Source: an uncultured Prevotella sp. (GTDB lineage Bacteria > Bacteroidota > Bacteroidia > Bacteroidales > Bacteroidaceae). From it: 23,384 bases of DNA. The stretch is taken from NCBI GenBank assembly GCA_934219025.1, contig CAKQDG010000028.1:1-23384 (forward strand), read 5' to 3'. The position numbers and the translations under genes are program-made. Numbering within the stretch: the stretch's first letter is position 1; the number at the start of each line of letters is the position of its first letter. The notes below the pieces were generated by a model. That model did not search any database. It was not told the origin of the DNA and saw only the letters and a program-made list of their open reading frames with translations. Shown here piece by piece: positions 7,348 to 16,213 of the stretch.

Positions 7348-8826
7348 TTACTTCACCAACTGCCTGACGGCATTGTGCCAGCCTTCGATATTCTTGTTAA
7401 TCCACTCCTCGTTGTCTTGAGCTTCGATGCGCCATTTAGTCTGGCGCAGTCTGGCCACCTCGTCGAAGCTTGTCCAAACCTTTCTCGACAGTCCGTTCAT
7501 CACTACTGCTCCAAGAGCCGAAGCCTCTTCCACATCAGAACGGTTTACAGGAACGCGCAGGCAGTCTGCCTGGAACTGCATCAAGAACTTGTTTTTCGTA
7601 GGACCTCCGTCTACACGAATCTCCTTCAGGTTTATGCCCGCTTTCACGGTCATGGCCTTCACAAGATCGTTCACTTGATAGGCAATAGACTCCAGTGCGG
7701 CGCGCAGGAAGTGAGCACGTGTCGTGGCAAAAGTCATTCCCATAACGGCAGCCTTCACCGTGTCGTTCCACCACGGTGCGCCCAGTCCGGCAAATGCCGG
7801 AACGAAATACACGCCGCCGTTGTCGGCAACCGAAGTTGCCTCTGCCTCCACGTCAGCCGGCGATGCAATCATCTTGAGCTGTTCCTGTAGCCATTTCAGA
7901 GTGGCGCCAGTGCTGTGGATATTTCCCTCAAAGGCATAGAATACTTTTCCGAGGGCGGCAAATCCGATAGAAGTAACAAGTCCGTCGGGTGCGGCGGCAG
8001 CCTTTTCTCCGATATTTACCATTACAGAGGAGCCAGTGCCGTAGGTTGCCTTTCCGAGTCCCTCCTCGAAACACATCTGTCCTGTCAAGGCTCCATGCGA
8101 GTCGCCCAGCACACCGGCTATGGTGATAGGTGAACTGAAAATTCCTCCCACTGTCGTTTCGCCGAACACACTGTCGCAAGGCAGCAGTTCCGGCATCATT
8201 GAGCGTGGAATGGTAAAGAGCCGGAGCAAATCATCATCCCATTGCAGGGTGTGGATATTCATCAGCATGGTGCGCGAAGCGTTGGTATAGTCAGACACAT
8301 GGCGCTTGCCGTCGGTGAGTTTCCAGATGAGCCATGATTCCATGGTGCCCATGAGCAGTTCGCCACGCTCAGCCTTCTCTCTTGCTCCATCCACATTGTC
8401 GAGAATCCATTTAGCTCCGCTTGCGGCGAAATATGGGTCGATGAGCAGTCCGCTCTTCTCCATCACCATCGGTCCGTAGCCCTCGGCCTTCAGCTTGTTG
8501 CATATGTCCACGCCGCGCATGCACTGCCACACCACGGCATTATATACAGGTTTCCCGGTTGTGATGTCCCACACCACTACGGTTTCCCTTTGGTTTGTTA
8601 TAGCCATAGAGTAGTTTGCTGTCATGTCGGCATCGCGCATCAGCTCTTTCACCGCCATCAGCACATTGTTGTATATCTCCTCAGCGTCGTGTTCCACCCA
8701 TCCGGCTTTGGGATAATACTGGTGGTGCTCCACGTTTACTCGCTGGAGCATTTCACACTTTTCGTTGAAGAGCATAGCCTTTGTTGCCGAAGTGCTCTGG
8801 TCTATAGCTATTATATAATTATTCAT
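7348..8826 (-). CDS. Glycerol-kinase-like FGGY carbohydrate kinase
   Basis: A 492-residue FGGY-family kinase that should phosphorylate a polyol or ketose with ATP. It resembles GlpK over its length: AIDQSTSATK (phosphate loop, 7-16), ITNQRET (76-82), VVWQ (98-101), DPYF (130-133), GDSHGALTGQ with the catalytic-base Asp242, TYGTGSS (261-267) and VDGGPTKNKFLMQFQAD. The GlpK glycerol-contact residues Arg, Glu, Trp, Tyr and Asp are kept (Arg80, Glu81, Trp100, Tyr132, Asp242). The position of E. coli Phe270 is Ser267, and the QQ after the catalytic Asp is SH. These changes and the operon context (transketolase subunits 14 nt upstream, isomerase downstream) argue for a ketose or other polyol rather than glycerol. 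Plain glycerol kinase is the alternative; no glycerol facilitator or dehydrogenase gene is nearby. Confidence 0.88.
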   Translation of the reverse strand: MNNYIIAIDQSTSATKAMLFNEKCEMLQRVNVEHHQYYPKAGWVEHDAEEIYNNVLMAVKELMRDADMTANYSMAITNQRETVVVWDITTGKPVYNAVVWQCMRGVDICNKLKAEGYGPMVMEKSGLLIDPYFAASGAKWILDNVDGAREKAERGELLMGTMESWLIWKLTDGKRHVSDYTNASRTMLMNIHTLQWDDDLLRLFTIPRSMMPELLPCDSVFGETTVGGIFSSPITIAGVLGDSHGALTGQMCFEEGLGKATYGTGSSVMVNIGEKAAAAPDGLVTSIGFAALGKVFYAFEGNIHSTGATLKWLQEQLKMIASPADVEAEATSVADNGGVYFVPAFAGLGAPWWNDTVKAAVMGMTFATTRAHFLRAALESIAYQVNDLVKAMTVKAGINLKEIRVDGGPTKNKFLMQFQADCLRVPVNRSDVEEASALGAVVMNGLSRKVWTSFDEVARLRQTKWRIEAQDNEEWINKNIEGWHNAVRQLVK

Positions 8827-8840
8827 GATGGGATAGGATT

Positions 8841-9767
8841 TTATTTTTTCAGGAAGTCCAGTGCACTCTTCACTATGCCCTCGGCATCCAGTCCATAGTG
8901 GTGGAAAATCTCCTTGTTGGTTCCGTGAACCACGTTTTCGTCGGGAATACCGATTATGCGCACAGGTACAGGGTTTTCCGACAGAGTTTCTGTAACGATT
9001 CCGCCCAAACCGCCAAACTGACTGTGCTCCTCTACGGTGATTATGCGTCCGGTATCCTCGGCAGCTTTCTTTATAGCCTCTGCATCGTATGGTTTCAGCG
9101 ATGCCATGTCGAGCACGCGGGCACTGATGCCTTGCTCCTTGAGCTGAAGACCAGCCTGATAAGCATGGTAAACGGTTTCGCCGGTGCCAATGATGGTTAG
9201 GTCGTTGCCGTCGAGCAGCATGTTTGCCTTGCCAAGTTCAAAGGTGAAGTCATCGTTTTCATAAACGTCTGGTACTGCGGCACGACCAACGCGCACGTAG
9301 ACCGGATGCGGATAATCCACGAGCATTTTCACGAGTTTGCGTGTCTGTCGGGCATCACACGGCAACACGATGTTCATTCCCGGGAAAGTGCGCAGTGCAG
9401 CAATGTCGTGCAGACTGTGGTGTGTAGCTCCGAGTGCTCCGTAAGCCACGCCGCCGCTCACGCCGAGAATCTTCACCGGGTTTTCGCTGTATGCCAGGTC
9501 CACCTTGACCTGTTCCAGAGAGCGGGCCACATAGAAGCAAGCCGGTCCGCAGGCAAATACCTTTTTCCCGCTGTGGGCAAGTCCGGCAGCGATGCCCACT
9601 GCGTCCTGTTCAGCGATACCACATTCTACGAACTGTTCCGGCAGTTGGTCGGCAAAGTCGTTCAGTGTTACTGAACCACGTGCGTCGGTAGTAACTGCAA
9701 CAATATCCTTGTCCTGCTTTGCCAGTTCCAGCAAAGTGTCAGTAAAACTCTTTCTACAAGCTATCAT
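8841..9767 (-). CDS. Transketolase C-terminal subunit
   Basis: A 308-residue protein equal to the pyrimidine-binding and C-terminal domains of transketolase. With the N subunit it would make a thiamine-diphosphate enzyme moving two-carbon units between sugar phosphates. It has the conserved cofactor-activating Glu53 in ECGIAEQD, the GATHHSLHDIA segment (113-123), and a C-terminal domain ending in the EEHSQFGGLG and GIPDENVVHG patterns. Split transketolases of this two-gene form are common in Bacteroidetes, Firmicutes and Thermotogae. It is 18 nt downstream of the N-subunit gene and 14 nt upstream of the kinase gene, so tightly co-transcribed. Whether this copy serves the general pentose phosphate pathway or a dedicated catabolic route is inferred only from its neighbours, which favour the latter. 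Confidence 0.92.
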   Translation of the reverse strand: MIACRKSFTDTLLELAKQDKDIVAVTTDARGSVTLNDFADQLPEQFVECGIAEQDAVGIAAGLAHSGKKVFACGPACFYVARSLEQVKVDLAYSENPVKILGVSGGVAYGALGATHHSLHDIAALRTFPGMNIVLPCDARQTRKLVKMLVDYPHPVYVRVGRAAVPDVYENDDFTFELGKANMLLDGNDLTIIGTGETVYHAYQAGLQLKEQGISARVLDMASLKPYDAEAIKKAAEDTGRIITVEEHSQFGGLGGIVTETLSENPVPVRIIGIPDENVVHGTNKEIFHHYGLDAEGIVKSALDFLKK

Positions 9768-9785
9768 AGTTCTATATAAATGTGT

Positions 9786-10610
9786 TTAAAGGTTCTTTAT
9801 TCTTTCGTCAATCTCAGCGAGAGCCTGTTTGTACTGCTCCTCGTTAGGCATGCCGTGATGCCACTTTGCAACGTTCTCCATATACGAAACGCCTTTGCCC
9901 TTTGTTGTGTCAGACACGATCAAGTGAGGCTTGCCGTTGTTGTAGTCGATGCTGTCGAAAGTCTTCACGATATCCTCCATGTCGTCGCCGTTCATCATCA
10001 TCACGTCCCATCCGAATGCAGTCCAGCGCTCCTTGATGCTCTCAAGAGCCATCACGTCTTCTGTGTTTCCGCTTATCTGCAGGTGGTTGCGGTCGATGAT
10101 TGCCACGAGGTTGTCGAGCTTGTACTGATGACCAGCCATTGCAGCCTCGTAGATAGAGCCTTCGCCCTGCTCGCCGTCGCCCATCATCACATAAGTCTTA
10201 TAGCTCTTTTTGTCCATTTTGGCAGCAATAGCCATACCCACGCCGATAGGGAGTCCGTGTCCCAGTGCTCCGGTGTTCACTTCGATGCCCGAAACTTCTA
10301 TTGTGGGGTGTCCGCTCAGGATTGATCCGTATTTGCCGAGAGTGTCGGTGATTTCCTTTTTCAGGAAACCCTTAGCCTCGAGTGTGGTGTAGAGAGCTTC
10401 CACGCAGTGTCCCTTGCTGAGCACGAATCTGTCGCGGTTGGGATTTTTTGGATCTTTCGGATCCACATTGAGATATTTGAAATAGAGCGCTGTCATTACG
10501 TTAAGGCACGACAGGTCGCCGCCGATGTGTCCGGCACCAGCGTTGTAGACCACTTCAATAAGTCTTCTGCGGTCCACTTCTGCTTGTTTGGTTAGTTCTT
10601 TTGTATTCAT
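9786..10610 (-). CDS. Transketolase N-terminal subunit
   Basis: A 274-residue protein equal to the diphosphate-binding domain of transketolase. It contains GAGHIGGDLS with His28, SKGH (65-68), His101 in LSGHP, ALGHGL (115-120) and the thiamine diphosphate/metal motif GDGEQGEG running to Asn175 (GDG at 144-146). The frame is open to 10697, but the added 29 residues (with YVIYKDKDCKH) do not resemble the family, and starting at the internal Met (MNTKELTKQAEVDRRR) gives the usual N terminus, so 10610 is chosen. It is the first gene of the sugar cluster. I see no convincing -33/-7 promoter between it and the terminator at 10721-10760. Confidence 0.92.
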   Translation of the reverse strand: MNTKELTKQAEVDRRRLIEVVYNAGAGHIGGDLSCLNVMTALYFKYLNVDPKDPKNPNRDRFVLSKGHCVEALYTTLEAKGFLKKEITDTLGKYGSILSGHPTIEVSGIEVNTGALGHGLPIGVGMAIAAKMDKKSYKTYVMMGDGEQGEGSIYEAAMAGHQYKLDNLVAIIDRNHLQISGNTEDVMALESIKERWTAFGWDVMMMNGDDMEDIVKTFDSIDYNNGKPHLIVSDTTKGKGVSYMENVAKWHHGMPNEEQYKQALAEIDERIKNL

Positions 10611-10720
10611 ATCTTGATTTATTCTTTGATTTTCCTTTGCAATGTGTTTACAGTCTTTATCTTTATAGATAACGTATGTACACGCGGATTGTAACATATA
10701 AATATGTTATTATTTATCAA

Positions 10721-10760
10721 TAAAAAAGGCATAGAGCTTTTATGTCAAAGCCCTATGCCT
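10721..10760 (-). terminator. Terminator of the 1516-residue surface protein gene
   Basis: On the minus strand aggcatagggctt (10760-10748) pairs with aagctctatgcct (10739-10727), apart from one mismatch, and runs straight into TTTTTT (10727-10722). It lies 57 nt after the stop of the large secreted protein and separates it from the transketolase operon. Confidence 0.85.
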
Positions 10761-10816
10761 GATTTTCAGATAAACGGTTTTCTGTATTTTACAGTACTTT
10801 CGGATTTAATGCATTC

Positions 10817-13800
10817 TTATTTCACGCTTACTGTCTTGCCGTTTATCACGTATATACCCTTTGCAAGTTTGTCGGTGCAGATGTCTTTCCCCACGAGTTT
10901 TCCGTCTGTTGTATAAACGTCTGCCTTGCGGATAGTTTCTGCATTTTCGATGTTGTCGATGCCGGATGTTCCAATCTGCACGCTAACCTCCTTGCTTCTG
11001 CCGGATTCGCCGTTGGCATAAACGGCTGCCACGGAATATTTGTAGTTGCCGTCGGCAAGGTTGTCGTCAAACATGTTTGTCTGTGTTGCAGGCAGTTGCT
11101 TGATGAGTTCACCGTTTCTGTAAACGTTGTATCCCATTACCTGGAAGTTGTTGCCGTTTACTTTCTCCACATAGCTCAGGTCGTCGAGATAGAACACGAA
11201 CTTGTCGTCTGACGTGCAGCGCACGGCAAAGAATTTTGCATTCTGCGGCAATTCGTATTCGTATTTCTTCCAGCCCGTTTCTGTTTCCACGTTGCCCGTG
11301 AGCGTGTGGAATTCAGCCGGGTCTTTTGTTGTGGAAGAATAGAGCACCTCGAAGGTTTCGTTTCCGTAGATAGACCACATGTCGCCGGCTGTTCGGGCAT
11401 AGAACGAGATTTTCTCTCCGCCATACACTTCGGGTGATATGAGCCAGTCGTCGTTTTGCTTGCCGTTGGCGGCAAACGATGCCATCACCTGCGAACCGGA
11501 GTTGGCTTTCCATTCGTCGAGGATGCCGGCTCCGAGAGCATCGGCGTTGAACACGATGTAGGCCTTAGGGTCGTTGGCATGAGAGAACTGCATATCCTGG
11601 AATGCATAGGTTTCTGCGCCGTCGGCATCCACGAGAGTGTAGTTGCCCACTCCTGCTATTGCCCATGCCGGATACGACTCAAAGTCGTCTGTAATGCTCA
11701 GAGCGTCTGGCGTGTTCCAGAAGACGAACGCCTTGCGGTCTTCCACCTTTTGTGCGTTCACGGAGTAAACCTCGGGGTAGAGCGGTTCTGTCACGGTGGT
11801 CTTCACCGTGCGCGATGTGTTGTTTGCCGTGTTGCGGTCGCCCTCCACGTTTACCTTTGCTGAATATTCAAACGATTTTCCGAAGTCGGCTTCGGTTGTC
11901 GCCATGGTGTAGGTAAAGTCCTTTATTTCATTGCGTTTTATGCTTTCGCCAGGCACGGAACCCACCACTTCGCCGTTGCGCATAAAGTCTATGGTGAAGT
12001 TGTCCACGGTGTCGAATCCCACGTTTTTCACCGTCAGCGTGTAGTTGGCCTCCCGTCCGGCATTAACCTTTGTAGGTCCGGCAAAAGCGTATGCGCTGAG
12101 ATCGATGTCGTTTTCGTTTGTAATAGAAATCATGTCGAGTGCGATGTCGTATCCGTAGGCATCGTTGCAGGTGCCTGCAAATGCGAGCTGGAACCATTCG
12201 GCAGTTTTCAGTGCCCTCAGGTCGATGGTATACATCATCCATCCGGAGTATCCGTTGGACACCTTTATCGGACTTGTGGTGAGTGGCACCACGTCGCCTT
12301 CGGCAGTAGAGGCTTCCACTGTGAGCGTGTTGCTTTCCACATCGTCGTCGGCTATGTCAGACTGCTGTGTGTAGTGGTACACACAGAATTTGAGAACCGG
12401 CACCACGAGGTCTTTCACGCTAATCTTCGGCGAGATGAGCCGTGATGTGGTGTTAGGTGTAGCTTCGCTTCCCACGTATACTATAAGTCCGCCATCCTCG
12501 TCGGCAGGGTTGCAAGTAGGGTATTCGCCGTTGTATTTCAGTTCCCAGTGGCTGTTTTGCGTCGGGTTCACAGTCCACGGTCCGGTTTGGGTGGTTTTGC
12601 TTGGGAACGACTCCGCAAATCCGTTGCTGTAAGGATTACCGTATATGATATAGTTCGACTCAGCCGTTTCGCCCTCTCCGGCGGCAGTAACAGGAGCCAC
12701 CTCGTAGCCCACGAAATATTGTGAAGCCTCGGGGTCAAGTCCGTTGTCGGTGAAGGTAGTGCCCTGATGCCTTGCGGCGAGCACGCGGTTCAGAGTGCTG
12801 TGGTCGCAGATGCGGGTGATGCGGTAGAAAGTCTTGTCGCTGTTCACGTATCCTCCGTTGATTCCCTCGGTCGGTGCCTGCCATGTGATAACGGGCTTTC
12901 CGCCGGTTTCGCTGAGAGTGAGGTCTTTCACTGCCTTAGCCTTGTCAGGACCCACATAAGCCGTTGCTTCGGCTTTTGTTCCGGCTCCGGCATCGTTTGA
13001 CGCCACCACACGATAGGTGTAGTTGCCCATCTGCGCAACGTTGTCTGTCCAGCTGAGCTGCTGTCCTGGCTGTGCTGTGGCGAAAGTGTGTGCCGGTGTG
13101 GTTTCGTTGCCGTGGAAGATGTCCACCTTGGTCAAAGACGAGAGTGCTGTGCCGCTCTTTGTTTTCGACGGAGCGTTGAACGATACCGTTGCCTTGAGTT
13201 CGCCGTTGGCGTCAGCCTTTACCGATAGCTGTTCTACGGCAGCCGGTGCGTCGTCGTTTGGCACTTCGTCCACGCTGACGTTGTTGATAAACAGATAGTA
13301 GGCATTTTTCAGCGACAGGGCATGGAAGCCAACGAAGAAGTTGCCGTCTTTCGTTGCCGTGAACTGAGCCTTGTTCTGCTGGTAATCCTTGTTTTTGAGT
13401 TTAAGCACCTCGGTTATTGCCGTCATGCGGTCGGCGGTGTTCAGGTCGCCGGCGGCAACCTGCAGGCGCTCCTCGCTGCCACGCGTCTTCACGTTGTAAG
13501 TTACTTCATATTTCTTTCCTTTTTCCACCTTGAACGGAGGCGATATGAGCCAGTCGTCGGCAGTGTTCTGGTTGTGCCATTTGTATACGGCAGCTTTTCC
13601 TTCGTCGCCCGAGATGTTCAGGGCTGTGCCATACTGCCACTTTCCGTAGCGCAGGTCGTTGAAGTCGTTGTTTGCGTCAATCACAGTCCATAGGTTGAAC
13701 TGTTCCTCCGTGTCGAAGCTCCACTGATACGGCAGTGATGAACCAGAGCCGAACACTCCCTTGTTGGATGTTCCGGTGAGTCCCTGTCTGTCGCCGCAGA

Positions 13801-15367
13801 ATGCGGTTACCTCATAATAATAGTTGTCTGGTTCAGCCGTTACGTCGTCGTCATACGATGTGCCCGTGGCCTGTTCCGCCACCAGGGCGTTTCCCGGCTG
13901 TCTTACAATGCGGTAGGTGAGCTGTGCTGGGTCGATGTATCCGTCGTTCTTTCCGATTACAGGGGCGGTCCATGTGATGTGTGCCTTTCCGTCGGCAGCG
14001 GCAGAGAGCTTCACGCCGGTAGGAGCTGCCGGTGCGTCGATACCGATATATTTAGCCTGTGCCAGGTGAGGTCCCTCGCCGGCAGCGTTGGCCACCACGA
14101 TGTCGAAATTGTGCACGCCCTCGGTCAGTTCAGCTGGCGAGAACGAGAAAGTGGCTCCCGGCTTCACAGTTTTTGTGTCCACGATGGTGCGGTCGATGGT
14201 GAGTTTCACTGTCAAGTCGCCGGATAGCTGGCTGCCGCCGCTTGCCGTAGTCGGGGCGGTGCCGCTCACGGTGCCCGTGAGATTGCCGTTGGTGTAGTTC
14301 AGCTTCAGGTTGCCCACCTTTGCCGGTGCGCCTTCAGCCACCTCAGGCTCCGGCACGTAGAGACCCGTGTATTCCTCGTCGTTGGCAAAGTCGGCAATCT
14401 TTGATGCCGCACCCGTTGAGGTGTTCACTTCATATAGAGCAGACGTGCCGTCGAGATGAGTGCACGCCCAGTATAGCTTTCCGGTAAGTGCGTCGAAAGT
14501 GGCAGCCTGTGTGTAGTTAGACACGCTCACGCCCGTGCTGCCAATCTCGGAGTAAGCTCCCGTGGTTTTGTTTATGCTGTACAGCTTGGAGTCGCTGCCC
14601 GAGCTGGCGGCATACATCTCGCCTCCGGCGGTGATGGCAAGGAAAGCCATCTTTGGCAGTTCGGCGATAGATGTCACCCTGCCGGTGGTGAGGTCCACCG
14701 TGGATAGACATGGCACGTATTTCTGTATCAGCTGGTCGTCGTCGATAAATTTTGTCATATACGACAGGGCGAACAGCTGTTCTGTGGTGCGGTCGTAGGC
14801 CAGTGCGTATGTAATCTGCGACTGGTCGGGGTAAATCTGCTGCACCTTTGTCTCCTCGCCCGTTTTCATGTCGCGCGAGCAGAGCGTGGTGAAGGTGAAT
14901 CCCATTTCTGCCGTGTATATAAAATAGTTGTACACGTATTTGTCGCCCACTATCGTTCCGCCTCCGTTAGGGTCGCCGTAGATGTCGGCAACCTTGGTGG
15001 AAGTGAGGTCGCTGCCCGCCTTGAAGCTGTAGATGCCCCAGTTATACTGCGTCCAGTTGTTGGCATATCCCAGACTTCCGAATATCGTGGTGCCGTCGCC
15101 CAGTGCCATCATCGGCGGCATGGGGTTTGGCGCCGTGCGGCGTGGTGTCTGCTCCACAAGAGTGCGCGGTGCGCCCTTTTGTGCTTTCGTAAAACTTACT
15201 ATGCCAGGAGTTGTGGTGTGTTGCTGCTTTTGGGCAATGTTTTGCCGCGCCAGCGGTTCCACTCTCATTCCTCCCTCGTATGTTGCGCCTCGTTTTTGGG
15301 CATTCGCCCCAACAGACATCAACATCATGGCAAATGACAATACAGAGTAAATAAATGATTTTCTCAT
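10817..15367 (-). CDS. Large secreted cleaved-adhesin/Fn3-type surface protein
   Basis: A 1516-residue exported protein of unknown ligand. Residues 1-23 are a signal peptide ending ANA before Gln24. About 90-330 looks like a repetitive beta-sheet region with propeller-like repeats (YALAYDRTTEQLFALSY, AATFDALTGKLYWA). Fibronectin-type modules lie at about 345-445, 445-540, 705-800 and 800-900. Three choice-of-anchor-J/cleaved-adhesin-like jelly rolls, each with a (D)DWLISP or SRLISP core, lie at about 546-702, 913-1084 and 1222-1399. A CARDB-like domain lies at about 1085-1190 (AGREANYTLTVKNVG). The last ~48 residues end KLAKGIYVINGKTVSVK, like a short type A type IX secretion tail. It has a strong promoter and its own terminator, so it is probably transcribed alone. 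It is likely a cell-surface or outer-membrane-released protein; adhesive or glycan binding is inferred from the domains, and no catalytic motif is seen. Confidence 0.85.
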   Translation of the reverse strand: MRKSFIYSVLSFAMMLMSVGANAQKRGATYEGGMRVEPLARQNIAQKQQHTTTPGIVSFTKAQKGAPRTLVEQTPRRTAPNPMPPMMALGDGTTIFGSLGYANNWTQYNWGIYSFKAGSDLTSTKVADIYGDPNGGGTIVGDKYVYNYFIYTAEMGFTFTTLCSRDMKTGEETKVQQIYPDQSQITYALAYDRTTEQLFALSYMTKFIDDDQLIQKYVPCLSTVDLTTGRVTSIAELPKMAFLAITAGGEMYAASSGSDSKLYSINKTTGAYSEIGSTGVSVSNYTQAATFDALTGKLYWACTHLDGTSALYEVNTSTGAASKIADFANDEEYTGLYVPEPEVAEGAPAKVGNLKLNYTNGNLTGTVSGTAPTTASGGSQLSGDLTVKLTIDRTIVDTKTVKPGATFSFSPAELTEGVHNFDIVVANAAGEGPHLAQAKYIGIDAPAAPTGVKLSAAADGKAHITWTAPVIGKNDGYIDPAQLTYRIVRQPGNALVAEQATGTSYDDDVTAEPDNYYYEVTAFCGDRQGLTGTSNKGVFGSGSSLPYQWSFDTEEQFNLWTVIDANNDFNDLRYGKWQYGTALNISGDEGKAAVYKWHNQNTADDWLISPPFKVEKGKKYEVTYNVKTRGSEERLQVAAGDLNTADRMTAITEVLKLKNKDYQQNKAQFTATKDGNFFVGFHALSLKNAYYLFINNVSVDEVPNDDAPAAVEQLSVKADANGELKATVSFNAPSKTKSGTALSSLTKVDIFHGNETTPAHTFATAQPGQQLSWTDNVAQMGNYTYRVVASNDAGAGTKAEATAYVGPDKAKAVKDLTLSETGGKPVITWQAPTEGINGGYVNSDKTFYRITRICDHSTLNRVLAARHQGTTFTDNGLDPEASQYFVGYEVAPVTAAGEGETAESNYIIYGNPYSNGFAESFPSKTTQTGPWTVNPTQNSHWELKYNGEYPTCNPADEDGGLIVYVGSEATPNTTSRLISPKISVKDLVVPVLKFCVYHYTQQSDIADDDVESNTLTVEASTAEGDVVPLTTSPIKVSNGYSGWMMYTIDLRALKTAEWFQLAFAGTCNDAYGYDIALDMISITNENDIDLSAYAFAGPTKVNAGREANYTLTVKNVGFDTVDNFTIDFMRNGEVVGSVPGESIKRNEIKDFTYTMATTEADFGKSFEYSAKVNVEGDRNTANNTSRTVKTTVTEPLYPEVYSVNAQKVEDRKAFVFWNTPDALSITDDFESYPAWAIAGVGNYTLVDADGAETYAFQDMQFSHANDPKAYIVFNADALGAGILDEWKANSGSQVMASFAANGKQNDDWLISPEVYGGEKISFYARTAGDMWSIYGNETFEVLYSSTTKDPAEFHTLTGNVETETGWKKYEYELPQNAKFFAVRCTSDDKFVFYLDDLSYVEKVNGNNFQVMGYNVYRNGELIKQLPATQTNMFDDNLADGNYKYSVAAVYANGESGRSKEVSVQIGTSGIDNIENAETIRKADVYTTDGKLVGKDICTDKLAKGIYVINGKTVSVK

Positions 15368-15421
15368 ACGTCAATGTTGGTGTTAGAGTGTTAGACAATT
15401 TAGTATTTTAGAAACTTTCTG

Positions 15422-15452
15422 CAAATATATCTAAATTTTCACTTTGTGCAAA
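15422..15452 (-). promoter_or_regulatory. Bacteroidetes -33/-7 promoter of the 1516-residue protein
   Basis: On the minus strand TTTG (15452-15449) is followed after 19 nt by TATATTTG (15429-15422), an exact match to TAnnTTTG. It lies 54 nt before the ATG. Motifs and spacing both match the Bacteroides sigma consensus. Confidence 0.8.
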
Positions 15453-15624
15453 GGTTGTGAGCTTAAAATCCTTCATTTTATCAATAAAAATGGTGATATT
15501 CCGGTGTTTCTGTCATTGATTTTTGTGTTTATGATTCTTTATTATAGTCTGTCTCTGATGCTTTGTGCTGACATTATTCCGATGAACCCCATAGACAACT
15601 TACTTTTTATGGATTGTTTGATAT
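15453..15624. other. AT-rich spacer, no gene seen
   Basis: A plus-strand frame (15444-15791) with hydrophobic codons crosses this stretch but runs into the repeat element and has no family resemblance or ribosome site, so it is not called. Nothing else is recognised. Confidence 0.5.
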
Positions 15625-15688
15625 ATAGAGTGATAATATTTATTATCGGAAGTGACAAATGTATTTTTAGACGAAAACCAACAAAACA

Positions 15689-15820
15689 CCCTCTGACAAG
15701 TAAAGCCCTCGTTCCTCGGGCTTACCGGTGTATTGGCGGATTTCCTTACGAGAACAAGTTCTCTCTCGGAAATCCGTCAATCCACCGGTAATGCCTTTGG
15801 CATTTTTACTTGTCAGAGGG
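15689..15820. other. Cloverleaf-like fold in left unit of element 2
   Basis: The outer stem 15689-15704 pairs with 15805-15820 (16 bp, perfect). The arms are aagccc/gggctt with a 9-nt loop identical to copy 1 (15703-15723), a 22-bp long arm with two mismatches (15724-15745 with 15768-15789) tipped by gagaa-CAAG-ttctc, and atgcc-ttt-ggcat (15791-15803). Compared with 655-784, the stems differ by paired changes: cc/gg to gac/gtc in the outer stem, aaccc/gggtt to agccc/gggct in arm one. Confidence 0.75.
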
Positions 15821-15911
15821 CGATAAACATAAAAAACAAAGGAAATCATTTGCAACCTGTAAAACAGAATGGCAACAAGGTTTGTATATACCTTTAAATG
15901 TCATAAACTTA

Positions 15912-16032
15912 CATATTTGTCATTACTAAAATCTGTATCATTACTAATTTTACCAGTAAACATTTAAGCTTTTAGCAGAAAGAGTAACTGCTCCGCCCAT
16001 GACAAGGGGAGGCGGGGGAGGGGAAGAAGAAC
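15912..16032. repeat. 121-bp dispersed repeat, copy 2
   Basis: Identical at every base to 1-121 and placed in the central loop region of the second palindromic element. Identity across 15.9 kb implies recent duplication, gene conversion or recent spread. Confidence 0.9.
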
Positions 16033-16080
16033 CAAATCAGAAACTTCAGTCTTGATTTCCTTTGTTTTTTATGTTTATCG

Positions 16081-16213
16081 CCCGATGTCGTTTTGCATGG
16101 AGACACGAAGTGGCTCTTTGTGTTGTGAAGATGTGGACGACAGAGAGCTTGCTCTCTAAAGAACACATCCGGCACAACACAGGTAAGCCGAAGGCTTGCA
16201 AAACGACATCGGG
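16081..16213. other. Cloverleaf-like fold in right unit of element 2
   Basis: The outer stem is 17 bp and perfect (16081-16097 with 16197-16213). The long-arm stem tgtgttgtg/cacaacaca (16119-16127 with 16173-16181) differs from copy 1 (tgtgctatg/catagcaca) by two compensating base-pair changes. The tip gagag-CTTG-ctctc and the arm aagcc-gaa-ggctt are conserved. Confidence 0.75.

Noticed and set aside
10611..10697. 29-residue upstream extension of the transketolase N subunit
   Set aside because: The extension lacks family resemblance; the internal Met gives the standard N terminus of this subunit.
15444..15791. Plus-strand 115-codon frame with hydrophobic stretch
   Set aside because: It begins in the promoter of the divergent gene and runs through the terminal repeat and half a fold, with no ribosome site or family resemblance.
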